NCBI GenBank assembly: GCA_003480725.1
Contig: QUJQ01000005.1
Coordinates: 143,172 to 207,171, forward strand
Origin: Clostridiaceae bacterium AM27-36LB
GTDB taxonomy: Bacteria > Bacillota > Clostridia > Lachnospirales > Lachnospiraceae
Length of the DNA: 64,000 bases
Direction: 5' to 3'
Both the position numbers and the translations under genes were made by a program. The notes under the pieces were generated by a model that saw only the letters and a list, made by a program, of their open reading frames with translations, searched no databases and was not told the DNA's origin. The stretch's first letter is position 1; every line of letters begins with the position of its first letter. This document shows, piece by piece, positions 27,734 through 36,342 of the stretch.

Positions 27734-27931
27734 CTATCCCACCTCCTTATCCGTAGATAGCCCGTAGATTCGTTTCATAAAATACTGTGTACTGACATGT
27801 CCTTTTATTGTCACGAATCCATCAGCCTCAAGTTCCGCATTCAGCCGTCGTATCAATTTATAGGAATACGATAGCGAAACTCCCAGCATTTCCATTACAT
27901 CCTGCGCTGTCAAAAATCTCTTGTTCTCCAT
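27734..27931 (-). CDS. excisionase-type helix-turn-helix protein
   Basis: 65 residues: RFLTAQDVMEMLGVSLSYSY then KLIRRLNAELEADGF, a MerR-like winged helix as in Xis proteins, ending with FVTIKGHVSTQYFMKRIYG. It abuts the integrase gene and lies next to the divergent regulator. Expected to bind the arm sites and bias the integrase toward excision. Confidence 0.8.
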   Translation of the reverse strand: MENKRFLTAQDVMEMLGVSLSYSYKLIRRLNAELEADGFVTIKGHVSTQYFMKRIYGLSTDKEVG

Positions 27932-27966
27932 AAGCTAATGCCTCCTCTCTTTTGTTCTATTGTTCA

Positions 27967-28025
27967 GTTCATTTCTGAACGGTTATGATGTGTTTTATAT
28001 TAGCAGTTCATTTTTGTACTGTCAA
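27967..28025 (-). promoter_or_regulatory. xis-int promoter and operator of element C
   Basis: Minus-strand -35 TTGACA (complement of 28020-28025), 17-base spacer and -10 TAATAT (complement of 27997-28002). Overlapping or adjacent are GTTCATTTCTGAAC (27967-27980), a perfect 5+4+5 inverted repeat, and a related AGTTCATTTTTGTACT in the spacer, likely sites for the divergent XRE regulator. Confidence 0.6.
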
Positions 28026-28148
28026 TATTTTTTAGCGAAAACATTTCACTTTTGCACTGTTGGTGGTATAATGTACACAGATGCATGTTTTGTACCTCGT
28101 GGCTTCGTGCATACTACAACACTCATTACAGTATTAAGGAGCAATAAA

Positions 28149-28793
28149 ATGGGCGAAAAATTCACCAGCCGGGTAGGCTATTTGATTCGAAATTTCAGAA
28201 TTGCATCTGATATGACGCAAAAGGAATTAGCAGATAAATGTGAATTAAACGAATCCACTATCCGAAACTATGAACTTGGAAACAGATATCCGGATGAAGC
28301 AACTTTATTAAATATTGCCAATAATCTAGGTGTCAGCTTTTATGCATTATCTGACCCTGATGTAGCAAATATATTCAGTGCACTTCATGTGCTGTTTGAC
28401 ATTGAATGGGCATATGGACTACGACCTACCCTAAAAGATGGAGAAATATGCTTCAAATTTGAAGAGCGGCTTCCTAGTGCCGGTCCCCGTCCACAAGAAG
28501 ACCTTGATAACTTCCGAAAGATGGTTGAGTATTGGGCACGCTTGCGAGACAAGCTGGAGGATGGAGAAATATCAGAAACGGAATATTATCTCAAAGAGGT
28601 AAAGTACCCAATGAATCCAATAGACCCAAATAAAGAATACACTGTTTCGTTGAATCTCAATGATGACGATCAGCTACTAATTCAGAATATGAGTGAGGAT
28701 GACGATGCAGAAGAAACCTCAGAATTGTTAAAAGACTTGTTTCCGGATTTCTCTTATGTGAAGAGGAAAAGGAAACCGAAGAAAGGAGAGTAA
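28149..28793 (+). CDS. XRE family regulator of element C
   Basis: 214 residues from ATG 28149 (AAGGAG 7 bases upstream; the upstream in-frame extension crosses the promoter region and is not used). The helix-turn-helix is MTQKELADKCELNESTIRNY then ELGNRYPDEATLLNIANNLG; the C-terminal domain FDIEWAYGLRPTLKDGEICF resembles that of the A and B regulators. Divergent from xis-int, so probably the switch between integrated and excised states. It has an acidic tail (MSEDDDAEETSEL). Confidence 0.87.
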   Translation: MGEKFTSRVGYLIRNFRIASDMTQKELADKCELNESTIRNYELGNRYPDEATLLNIANNLGVSFYALSDPDVANIFSALHVLFDIEWAYGLRPTLKDGEICFKFEERLPSAGPRPQEDLDNFRKMVEYWARLRDKLEDGEISETEYYLKEVKYPMNPIDPNKEYTVSLNLNDDDQLLIQNMSEDDDAEETSELLKDLFPDFSYVKRKRKPKKGE

Positions 28794-28796
28794 CTT

Positions 28797-29345
28797 ATGG
28801 AATACAATGTAAAAATTAATAAAGTCGACACACAAAATATGTCATATGATTCTTCTGCCGAGTGTTTAGAAATAACACTTGAGGAATACAAACATGTTAC
28901 AGAACGTGCAAACAAATACGATAATAAAATCTATATAATGATTACATTTTGTAGTGTGTTTTTTGCTTTCATATTAACTCTACTAGATAAACTGGTAACA
29001 CTTTCTTTCCCGCAGACAACAAGAGCTGGCATTATATTTGTATTATGTATTGTGCTCTTTATAATAATAAGCTTGTGTTATATATCTTCTATGCTTATAC
29101 TTGTTATTGGATTAAGACCAATCAAATTACATCGTTTTAATCCAAAATTATTGATAGACTACAGCTTATGGAATAAAGCTTCTAGTCAAGCTAACATGCT
29201 CGCTGTTAAGCAGTACACAGAATTTGTCTTGAGCAATAATGAAGCACTTGAGAAAGCCTACAAAAAAATATCCATAGTAACTTTACTTATGAGCATCGTA
29301 GTTTCATTCAGTTTTGTAGAATATATTCTATTAATTTTTGCATAG
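28797..29345 (+). CDS. membrane protein with paired hairpin helices
   Basis: 182 residues: a cytosolic N-terminal segment (about 1-50), helices at IYIMITFCSVFFAFILTLLD and GIIFVLCIVLFIIISLCYIS, a loop, then a last helix near the C-terminus. It starts 3 bases after the regulator stop, so it is co-expressed with it. The layout resembles small effectors of the SLATT type, but I recognise no family. AT-rich codon use compared with the host. Confidence 0.6.
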   Translation: MEYNVKINKVDTQNMSYDSSAECLEITLEEYKHVTERANKYDNKIYIMITFCSVFFAFILTLLDKLVTLSFPQTTRAGIIFVLCIVLFIIISLCYISSMLILVIGLRPIKLHRFNPKLLIDYSLWNKASSQANMLAVKQYTEFVLSNNEALEKAYKKISIVTLLMSIVVSFSFVEYILLIFA

Positions 29346-29360
29346 AAAGGAGGTCTACTA

Positions 29361-29537
29361 ATGGACAATATTCAAGATTTTTTAAATACTATTGCTGCTG
29401 GTCAAGATACAAAACCTAGCGATGTGGTAGTTCCATCTTCAACGCAAAATGACACATCTCAATATCTTTCACATGGTCAAAACACATGGAACTATGAACA
29501 TCGTGGAAATAATTCTTCCAACGAATCCAATCAATGA
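29361..29537 (+). CDS. small hypothetical protein, 58 residues
   Basis: ATG 29361 with AAAGGAGGT 8 bases upstream, 15 bases after the membrane protein gene. It reads MDNIQDFLNTIAAGQDTKPS, then a polar Ser/Asn/Gln-rich tail (SQYLSHGQNTWNYEHRGNNS). The strong ribosome site and operon position argue for a real gene; the composition suggests a disordered protein. No function seen. Confidence 0.6.
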   Translation: MDNIQDFLNTIAAGQDTKPSDVVVPSSTQNDTSQYLSHGQNTWNYEHRGNNSSNESNQ

Positions 29538-29548
29538 TTTCCAAAATT

Positions 29549-29569
29549 ATTGTCATTTGATTGTCACTC
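29549..29569. repeat. arm-type repeat, right end of C
   Basis: ATTGTCATTTGATTGTCACT, matching the left-end copy at 19732-19752 at 18 of 20 positions. Confidence 0.65.
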
Positions 29570-29579
29570 AACCCAAAAC

Positions 29580-29617
29580 GAGCCAAGAAACGCCGTAATT
29601 TCAGCATTTCTTGGCTC
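29580..29617. terminator. hairpin at the right end of C
   Basis: GAGCCAAGAAA (29580-29590) pairs perfectly with TTTCTTGGCTC (29607-29617). It follows the plus-strand regulator operon and may end it; there is no clear T-tract. Confidence 0.5.
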
Positions 29618-29624
29618 ATGTACA

Positions 29625-29636
29625 TTATTCAAACTC
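29625..29636. repeat. att core copy 3 (C/B junction)
   Basis: TTATTCAAACTC, identical to the guaA 3' end. The gene-free interval 29538-29925 holds the right end of C, this core and the left end of B. Confidence 0.85.
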
Positions 29637-29738
29637 GGCGTGTCCCTCGTTGTTATTAACTGTATTTGTTTAAGTTTTATGCAAATACACACCGATTTTT
29701 ACTTCGATTACATCATTTATTCTGGCTTGCTGATTTTC

Positions 29739-29757
29739 TGTTGCCAAAATGTTGCCA
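29739..29757. repeat. arm-type repeat, left end of B
   Basis: TGTTGCCAAAATGTTGCCA, two GTTGCCA units; matched at the right end (38505-38523). Confidence 0.65.
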
Positions 29758-29925
29758 CGCCTTTATTATAGCAAATCTTCGCAGATTGACAATACATTTT
29801 TGAAATGTTACGCAATAGAAGCCCGTTTTCGAGGATATAGGTATAAAGTATCACACCCTCTCCCACAGCGTTTGAAATTCCTTACAAAACAAGCATTTCA
29901 GAATGTCTAAAACGTAACATTACCA

Positions 29926-32604
29926 TTAAATACTCTTTTCATCAATCATTAGTCTGTCATCTACAATTTCGTCAATTTTGTTCGATTGTTTAATCCTATT
30001 TACAAAATCGTAATTGAGTAATTCTTCATTCCAAAGACGTACAATATTTTTCTCCGCACAATACTGTAAACTTTTTATAATTCGAGAAATTTTATATAGA
30101 TAACCTCCCTCATCATACATGGAATCTTCATTTTCCCATTCTTCCATCTGCCCCGAATACTGAATAGTCGGTAAATTATGCACAGATTCTTTTTCAAGCC
30201 TCAAATAATTATTAGCCATTAACTTGCAACTATCATGTGCTTGCAGTAAAGCCTTAAAATCTTTGTATACAATTCTTGATTTTACATCATAAGCAAAATA
30301 TGGTGTCACTTTCCCATCTATCGGATTAACAAACAAATGACAATATGAAAATCCTTCTAATTCATTAGGTCTTTCTACATCAACAATGCAACCATGTATC
30401 TTTCCAGAACCGCCAAGATGTTTGATAAATTCGGAAATTCTCTGTTGACCTCCCACGTACCTGTATAGTAGTTGATTTACATTTTCCACATATTTTTTGA
30501 GGTTATCATAATAATAAGCTAAATCCTCTATCCTATTTCGTCCTAATCTCCCCAACTTTCCACCATTCATAAGATATAGTGATTTTCCTCTTGAACGTTT
30601 GGAGTATTCACAGTATATCAAAAATAAATATATACTATTTCTTTTTAGCATATAAATTGTTCCATCTTCCCTTTTAAATGACATGGAAACCAATTTCCCT
30701 CTGTTAAAATCAATATACTGCTCCCGTGTTATTTCATGTATTCCGTCTTGATAATAAGCAAATATATCATAATTATTATCACAATAGAAATATTTTAACC
30801 CAATATTCTTTGTTCTATATCCAATTTGGTTATCAGCATATATAGTTCTTCTATCGCTCACTTCATAAAAGTTTTGGTGATTGTGCCCATTCAAATATAT
30901 CCAATACGGATTATGTGGTTCAGTATTCCAGTCTCCTTTTTTGACGTGTGTAAGGACAATAACTCTGCTTTTGCCTAAGCTTTTTAATATTTTGGTGTAT
31001 ATCGTATTAAAACGAATTGCCTCTTGTATATCTTTCCTCAAAGCTGCTTCTCTTGATAATTCATCAAAACTTTTCCCATATCGAATATTTGAGGCATTGA
31101 ATTTTTCATTTAAACCACTAAATCCTATTCCACCCAAAATAATGACCGAACAACATTGAGACTTGCTCCTTATTTCTTCTTCACTCATTTTCAATATTTC
31201 TACTTCACTGAATATCTCACATTTTTTCCTATCTTCTACACACATTAAATCATTTTGTAAAAATATTATACCTAAATCATCAAAAAATTTCCTATATATT
31301 TCTATATTATCTTCCATGTCAATACAAGGATCCCATAATTCGTGATTACCAGGCACAACCACTATCTGATTTGGATTCCACCACTGTATAAGTTCGTTAT
31401 AAAAAATAGCGGCAAACTCAAAAATAGATGAAGTATCTCCTGCAATCAGCAAATAGCTATTATATGGCCTGGTTCCAATGGAAGAAACCATACTTCTTGC
31501 TAAATACTTTATATATGAGCGTATTTCTTCTTTTGTTGCCTTATCCTTAAATTTATTGCAAACTCGATGTGCTAAGTGAATGTCACTAATATAAAAAAAC
31601 GGAATATGACTAATATCAAATCGCTCATGTTCATCATCATCTATAGGTTTGGGATAACAAAATTCATTAGGTATCATAATCTCATTACTTCCCATAAATT
31701 CATCTGAATCTGTTTCCAAAATCTTTTTAATAGATGAAAAATATGTCCCGTCATATAATCCTTGTAATTGCAATATTTCACTATTGATAGTAGCACCATC
31801 AATATTATATTGCTTTAAATCTATTCCTTTAAAATCAAAATTTCTTAATTCTGCATCAAAAAGATCTCCATCTAAAAGGCTATAAAACTTGTCAAAGTCT
31901 CCAAATTCCATCACAACACAATATGATTCTTCTATCATCTCATTTTCATCAAATATTGAGGCATGTTGTCCACATACAACCTTAATTTTTACACAAAATT
32001 TTCCTTCTTCGGAATTATAATACTTGTGTATAAAATGTAATTTTCCTTTCGTTTTTTGATAGTTCAGAATATCATCAGCAATTTTTATCTGCTCTGGCAT
32101 ATACTGTGCAACAGAAAAATCTTCTTCCATACAACTTATACAAAACGCCCTCACATCTGGGCGGTTAGGCATATACATTAACCATTTAGAATTATGCTCT
32201 ACAACCTTTTTAATTAAATCAATTTCTGTGTTATTGTCAAACAATTCATATCTTTTTTCTCGTGATACATATGATAAAGTACTTACATCTTTTTTAATAG
32301 CATTTATACAAATTCTCAATGTCCTAAAATTCTCTGGTACATTATTCAAAAGTTCCGGGTCTGCCTCAACTGCCAATTCGCACATTTTCCTCGTAATAAA
32401 TTGACTAGGAACATACCGAAATGCCTGTCCATCCTTTTTTACCGCTGCTAAGCACATTTTTGAATCCAAACATTTTCTGGACACAAATTGTAAAGCTAAA
32501 GGATTCTGTCTAATAGCCATTTTGCAAATATCTATCGTTTGTTCCTTTTTAGGAATCTTTTTTAGTAACATACCATCCTTTTTTAATTCCTTTGTAATAT
32601 CCAT
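29926..32604 (-). CDS. calcineurin-like metallophosphoesterase with N-terminal short repeats
   Basis: 892 residues. The N-terminal 170 or so contain repeats resembling DUF4116 (ICKMAIRQNPLALQFVSRKC; LAAVKKDGQAFRYVPSQF). The middle holds a full metallophosphoesterase set: FYISDIHLA (about 340), LIAGDTSS (387), VVPGNHELWD (418), IVLTHV (551) and LNGHNHQ (572). The C-terminal region has KIHGCIVDVERPNELEGFSY, NPIDGKVTPYFAYDVKSRIV and IIKSLQYCAEKNIVRLWNEE, shared as I recall by uncharacterised bacterial proteins. Low-GC single cargo gene. Phosphodiesterase or nuclease activity is likely; a defence role is inferred. Confidence 0.75.
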   Translation of the reverse strand: MDITKELKKDGMLLKKIPKKEQTIDICKMAIRQNPLALQFVSRKCLDSKMCLAAVKKDGQAFRYVPSQFITRKMCELAVEADPELLNNVPENFRTLRICINAIKKDVSTLSYVSREKRYELFDNNTEIDLIKKVVEHNSKWLMYMPNRPDVRAFCISCMEEDFSVAQYMPEQIKIADDILNYQKTKGKLHFIHKYYNSEEGKFCVKIKVVCGQHASIFDENEMIEESYCVVMEFGDFDKFYSLLDGDLFDAELRNFDFKGIDLKQYNIDGATINSEILQLQGLYDGTYFSSIKKILETDSDEFMGSNEIMIPNEFCYPKPIDDDEHERFDISHIPFFYISDIHLAHRVCNKFKDKATKEEIRSYIKYLARSMVSSIGTRPYNSYLLIAGDTSSIFEFAAIFYNELIQWWNPNQIVVVPGNHELWDPCIDMEDNIEIYRKFFDDLGIIFLQNDLMCVEDRKKCEIFSEVEILKMSEEEIRSKSQCCSVIILGGIGFSGLNEKFNASNIRYGKSFDELSREAALRKDIQEAIRFNTIYTKILKSLGKSRVIVLTHVKKGDWNTEPHNPYWIYLNGHNHQNFYEVSDRRTIYADNQIGYRTKNIGLKYFYCDNNYDIFAYYQDGIHEITREQYIDFNRGKLVSMSFKREDGTIYMLKRNSIYLFLIYCEYSKRSRGKSLYLMNGGKLGRLGRNRIEDLAYYYDNLKKYVENVNQLLYRYVGGQQRISEFIKHLGGSGKIHGCIVDVERPNELEGFSYCHLFVNPIDGKVTPYFAYDVKSRIVYKDFKALLQAHDSCKLMANNYLRLEKESVHNLPTIQYSGQMEEWENEDSMYDEGGYLYKISRIIKSLQYCAEKNIVRLWNEELLNYDFVNRIKQSNKIDEIVDDRLMIDEKSI

Positions 32605-32678
32605 TCTCCCTTAACCTTTCTTCAGCCTTTATATTTTAATTATAACTTCTTCGTTTGAAAGAGTAAATGGAAATAGCA

Positions 32679-32743
32679 AATCCCCACCAGCCAGTCAAGA
32701 GTAAATTAACGGCTACGCCACTCTTGACTAACTGGCGGGGATT
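32679..32743. repeat. long imperfect inverted repeat
   Basis: Arms of about 24 bases: AATCCCCACCAGCCAGTCAA with GAGT (32679-32702) against ACTCTTGACTAACTGGCGGG with GATT (32720-32743), with a few mismatches and a 17-base loop. It lies between the relaxase gene and the cargo, where it could end relaxase transcription; no T-tract. Confidence 0.6.
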
Positions 32744-32785
32744 CGCTTCATGCAGCTAAGAGGTCTTTAAGCAGCCCTCCGCCTG

Positions 32786-34099
32786 TCAGTGGGCTTCCCG
32801 ATTATGTTTTCTCCTTGCAGCCCGTTTCTGCTCGGCTTCTATCTGTTCCTGCTGCTTTACCCGGTCAATCACAGCATTAACCTGTTCAGAGCCGACCACA
32901 GCTTTTATACGCCCAAAATCTTCCACCACTATCCTCAATTCCCGGTTTTCCTCCAAAACTTCTTCCAGCCTGTTTGTCAGTCGCTCGTTTCCGCTCCGTT
33001 CCCTGTTATACGCCGCTTGCAGCTTTGTAAACTTATTTGAAATATCCAGATATGCCGAATAAACGGAGCGCATAACTTGTACAATTTTCTTTACCAGCGG
33101 TTTTGCTTTCTTTTCCCGATACGACTTTGCAGATTCCATAACCGCCGCTTCTGGAAGCGTCTGCTCCGGATCTGCGGAAAAGTCTGCCGCCAGCTTTTCC
33201 ATGTTCTTTACCATAGGAGCAAGTTCATTCATGCGCTTCTGATATTTGTCCGCCTGTTTCTGTGCTTTCTCTGCTTCCTGCCGGGACTCCTGCAAATCTT
33301 CCTGTAAGGAACGAATCTCATCATCAACCTGTAACAACTGTTCATGCAAATCTTCGTTGATTTCTTGAAAAGTAGCGTTTTCTTCCTGCAATTCCGCTTT
33401 TTTCGTTTCCAGTTCTGCAACTTCCTTTGCCCGCTCCTTTTTTTCAAAATCCAAGACAGATAAATGCTTTTCATGTGTGCCTTTCTTCTCCCACTCAATC
33501 CCATGTTCCAGCATGACAGCGGCAAGCTGTTCTTTCTCATAAGCCACCCACTGATTTAATTCCGTTTCCCGTCTTGCGCCGCCTTTAAATCCGAGAGCAG
33601 ATAACGCCTGTTTCAAAGAAACTCTTGTTTCAAGTCCCCGCTTGCTTCCTGTCGTATACGGTACAAAATCTATATGCAAGTGGGGCGTTGCTTCGTCCAT
33701 ATGAAGATAGGCACTGAACACCCTCAACGTAGAATTTCGTTGCTGAAAGTCCTGCATATATTTATCCAACACTTTTACCGCAAGCTGTCCGTTCTCCGTT
33801 TTCGCTCCCATGTTGTCCTTATCCCCGATTTGCAGGATAATCTCATGGAATGGTTTTTCCTGCTTGCCGGAACAGATTTTCCCATAATAATCATCAATCC
33901 GGCGGTCACTTCTAGTCTGCTTCTCATTGTACCGGGCGAGTGCTTCATCAAACAATTCGTGATATACGTCCTTAATATTTTCGTTGCAGTATTCCACGTT
34001 CAGACAGCTTCTTTCCGGGTCAGTATTCTTTGCATGAAATTTTCTGCTGTTATGGTTGACAGAGCCTTTTCCTGTCATAAAGCTGATTGTTCGCTTCAA
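32786..34099 (-). CDS. MobV family relaxase (Pre/Mob)
   Basis: 437 residues starting MKRTISFMTGKGSVNHNSRK. The motif YLHMDEATPHLHIDFVPYTT (about 131-150) is the MobV catalytic and metal site. The C-terminal 200 residues are coiled coil (LHEQLLQVDDEIRSLQEDLQ) ending in a basic tail (KRAARRKHNREAH). Clearly related to the relaxase of element A and less so to that of C. The candidate oriT lies just upstream. Confidence 0.92.
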   Translation of the reverse strand: MKRTISFMTGKGSVNHNSRKFHAKNTDPERSCLNVEYCNENIKDVYHELFDEALARYNEKQTRSDRRIDDYYGKICSGKQEKPFHEIILQIGDKDNMGAKTENGQLAVKVLDKYMQDFQQRNSTLRVFSAYLHMDEATPHLHIDFVPYTTGSKRGLETRVSLKQALSALGFKGGARRETELNQWVAYEKEQLAAVMLEHGIEWEKKGTHEKHLSVLDFEKKERAKEVAELETKKAELQEENATFQEINEDLHEQLLQVDDEIRSLQEDLQESRQEAEKAQKQADKYQKRMNELAPMVKNMEKLAADFSADPEQTLPEAAVMESAKSYREKKAKPLVKKIVQVMRSVYSAYLDISNKFTKLQAAYNRERSGNERLTNRLEEVLEENRELRIVVEDFGRIKAVVGSEQVNAVIDRVKQQEQIEAEQKRAARRKHNREAH

Positions 34100-34150
34100 T
34101 CAATATCCTTTCTCCCTGTTCGGGTAATCAGCGCCGGATACGGCGCACAA

Positions 34151-34194
34151 GCTTTGTTACTTTCGCCGAAAGTAACGCAAAAGCACTTTTGACA
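34151..34194. other. candidate oriT of element B
   Basis: CTTTGTTACTTTCGCCGAAA then GTAACGCAAAAGCACTTTTG: the same inverted repeat and GCAAAAGCACTTTTGAC block as in elements A and C, with compensating changes in the loop (TCGCCGA instead of TTGTCAA). The paired changes support a conserved stem. Confidence 0.55.
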
Positions 34195-34207
34195 GCCGTT
34201 CCGTCCA

Positions 34208-34483
34208 TCAAAAGCTGCCTTTGCGCTCTGCCGAGGGCTTTTCCGTCCTACGGACGGGCGGCTGTTCCCGCCGCTTTGCTTCCGCCATAGCTTTTCGGAT
34301 AGCCGAAAGTACGTTTTCTACTGTACATTCCTCCCACCCACACAGCCATACCAGCGTCCGCATTTCTGCCGCAGTCAGTTCCACATCTCCAAAGATTTCA
34401 TTGAATGCGGCAATCCTACGGGCTTCATTTTCGTAAAAATATTTGTTCACGTTCCGGGTTCCCCATTCCGGCTGAATTATCAT
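34208..34483 (-). CDS. hypothetical protein of the mobilisation module
   Basis: 91 residues: MIIQPEWGTRNVNKYFYENE, then EIFGDVELTAAEMRTLVWLC, and a basic tail (AKRREQPPVRRTEKPSAERK). Start at ATG 34483 with AAAGGTG upstream. It lies between the RepA side and the candidate oriT, so it may belong to replication or transfer. No family recognised. Confidence 0.6.
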   Translation of the reverse strand: MIIQPEWGTRNVNKYFYENEARRIAAFNEIFGDVELTAAEMRTLVWLCGWEECTVENVLSAIRKAMAEAKRREQPPVRRTEKPSAERKGSF

Positions 34484-34557
34484 CAAATCACACCTTTCTC
34501 GTTATCTGCTATCCACAGGAGCGTGACACGCTCCTGTCTGTTATCATCAAAGGAAAA

Positions 34558-34791
34558 CTACCAGCGGAAGCTATCCGGCACTCCACGTTTTTCCAGATAT
34601 TCCTGTCTGGCATTTTCCCGTTCTTCCTGTGTGGGCGCAGTCTTATATTTCGCATATAATTCATGGCGCACCAGAGAATCCAATTTCTGCTCCAATCCCT
34701 GCCGGATTTCATTCAGACAATCATCATCTTCCATTAGATGATAGCGGAGCAGAGATACAAACAATTCATAAGGAATTTGCACGTTTTTCAT
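34558..34791 (-). CDS. hypothetical small helical protein
   Basis: 77 residues: MKNVQIPYELFVSLLRYHLM, then EIRQGLEQKLDSLVRHELYA and KYKTAPTQEERENARQEYLE, all predicted helix. AAAGG stands about 9 bases before the ATG. It is common in Firmicutes mobile elements in my recollection, but I know of no function. Confidence 0.6.
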   Translation of the reverse strand: MKNVQIPYELFVSLLRYHLMEDDDCLNEIRQGLEQKLDSLVRHELYAKYKTAPTQEERENARQEYLEKRGVPDSFRW

Positions 34792-34804
34792 CACTTAATC
34801 CTTT

Positions 34805-34891
34805 CTGCGTCGGTTTGCGTCGATAGCGTCAATATTTTCTATACCAGCCCACTGTAAAAAATACCGTCGCAACCGACGCATATCGTCGCTT
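34805..34891. repeat. iteron-like GCGTCG cluster downstream of repA (B)
   Basis: TGCGTCGGTTTGCGTCGATA then GCGTC on one side, and CCGTCGCAACCGACGCATAT then CGTCGC on the other, around an AT-rich centre. Five or six GTCG-containing units in both orientations sit directly 3' of the RepA-like gene, as replication origins often do. Confidence 0.5.
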
Positions 34892-36022
34892 TTACTCTCT
34901 CGGCTCAAGCCGTTTCAGAACAATCTTCCTTTCATGCCCTCGCTTATTGTCATAGAAAATTCCATAGTTATTAAGCAACTGACTATTGACTACATTCAAT
35001 TTTCTGGAAAGCACGTTTGCCTGTATCTGCATATCCGGCAACTGGCTCACAAGTTCTGTTGCTGTCCCCTCCCATTCCGGCTTATCCTCTGTCAGAAAAT
35101 TGTTGATTGCTTCCAGCAGAGGATTCGGCGGTTGTTTCCACAGTTCCGTCTCCGCCTTTTTAAATTTCCAGACGCAGCACTCCCGGTCAAACTCTATGGT
35201 CAGTTCCTGATCCGGCTGGTCACGCCCCACAATATCCAGCACCGCCTCATTGTCAGTACGCTTTTTCTTGTGCATGATAAACGCCCCGTCTGCCGCTCCA
35301 AGCAACCCATTTGTGCCGGAAATCATATCAAAGCTGTCCTCGGATTCCAGCTTGCGTGTGTGATGAACCACCAGCAGGCAGATACCGTATTTATCGCTGA
35401 ACGATTTTAACTTTGTCACAATCTCGTAATCACTGGAATAGCTGTACCTGTCCCCGCCAACCTCACGCACTTTCTGGAGCGTGTCAATGATAATCAGCCT
35501 TGCGTCTGTATGCTCTTTCAGAAATTCCTCTAATTGCCTGTCTAATCCCTCATTCAAGGTCTTTGCCTGTGTCGCAAAGTACAGGTTATCCGCACATTCC
35601 ACACCGAACATACCGGAGAGTCGGCGCTGAAGCCTTGCGTAATCATCTTCCAGTGCCAGATACAGCACCGTCCCCTTTCGGACGGGATAATCCCACAGTG
35701 GAAGCCCCATTGCCACATGGTAGGCAAGCTGCCCCATAAAGAACGATTTTCCAACTTTCGGCGCACCTACAAAGAGGTAAGTACCGCCGTAGAGAAACCC
35801 GTCCACAACCGGTGTTCTCGGTGGATATACGGTATCATACAGTTCCGTCATGGAAACGGTTTGAAGCCCGCCGCTCCTGGATTTCTCCGGGTTTTGTGCG
35901 GCTTGCAGATTGATTTGTGCTGTTTCATTTGCTATAATTTCTTTGTGATTTTTTGTATTCGGCTGTTCCCTATCTGCGCCAACAGATAATACGGGAGCAG
36001 TCGTTTTTATTTTTTCTGTCAT
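34892..36022 (-). CDS. RepA-like hexameric ATPase/helicase
   Basis: 376 residues. The RecA-fold ATPase has TYLFVGAPKVGKSFFMGQLA (P-loop about 86-93), LYLALEDDYARLQRRL and ARLIIIDTLQKVREVGGDRY (Walker B about 175), then LLVVHHTRK and SGTNGLLGAADGAF. It matches plasmid RepA-type replicative helicases. A winged-helix-like C-terminus follows. Its start overlaps the mobC stop by 4 bases. Suggests that the excised circle can replicate. Confidence 0.85.
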   Translation of the reverse strand: MTEKIKTTAPVLSVGADREQPNTKNHKEIIANETAQINLQAAQNPEKSRSGGLQTVSMTELYDTVYPPRTPVVDGFLYGGTYLFVGAPKVGKSFFMGQLAYHVAMGLPLWDYPVRKGTVLYLALEDDYARLQRRLSGMFGVECADNLYFATQAKTLNEGLDRQLEEFLKEHTDARLIIIDTLQKVREVGGDRYSYSSDYEIVTKLKSFSDKYGICLLVVHHTRKLESEDSFDMISGTNGLLGAADGAFIMHKKKRTDNEAVLDIVGRDQPDQELTIEFDRECCVWKFKKAETELWKQPPNPLLEAINNFLTEDKPEWEGTATELVSQLPDMQIQANVLSRKLNVVNSQLLNNYGIFYDNKRGHERKIVLKRLEPRE

Positions 36023-36342
36023 TCATCTTCTCCTTTCAGACCGTCTAATGTGATTCCGATTACCTGTAACGTATAGAGCAGTTCGTCATTGTCCGGGCTT
36101 AATGCTTCCAGCCGCTTCAATTCCTCGTAGATAGCCGCCATTTGATTTTTCAGAGCCTTATACACCCTCGGATTACCCTGTACCACCACGTCCCGGCACA
36201 GCAGCCGCCTTGTGATGTAGTCCTGCTTCGTCAATCCCGACAGTGCCACCAAATCGTTAAGCAGATTCGCTTCCTCGTTCGATACCCGGAACGCTACTGT
36301 ATGATTGCGCCACCGCCCTTTGTAATCAAGTGTTCTTTCCAT
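36019..36342 (-). CDS. MobC family mobilisation protein
   Basis: 107 residues: RWRNHTVAFRVSNEEANLLN then DLVALSGLTKQDYITRRLLC, the DNA-binding N-terminus of MobC, and a C-terminal helix bundle (YKALKNQMAAIYEELKRLEA). It overlaps the integrase gene by 17 bases and the RepA-like gene by 4, so the three are translationally linked. Confidence 0.87.
   Translation of the reverse strand: MERTLDYKGRWRNHTVAFRVSNEEANLLNDLVALSGLTKQDYITRRLLCRDVVVQGNPRVYKALKNQMAAIYEELKRLEALSPDNDELLYTLQVIGITLDGLKGEDE

Larger units (their letters stand above)
19629..29636. mobile_element. element C: mobilisable integrative element with restriction-modification cargo
   Basis: About 10.0 kb between att copies 4 and 3. Backbone: XRE regulator divergent from xis-int-mobC, a frameshifted tnpV, candidate oriT and MobV relaxase. 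Unlike A and B it lacks the RepA-like ATPase. Cargo at the left end is an ApaLI-like nuclease, two DNA methyltransferases and an OLD-like ATPase; a small membrane protein follows the regulator. Its own arm repeats (TTGTCA units) occur at both ends. Confidence 0.85.
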
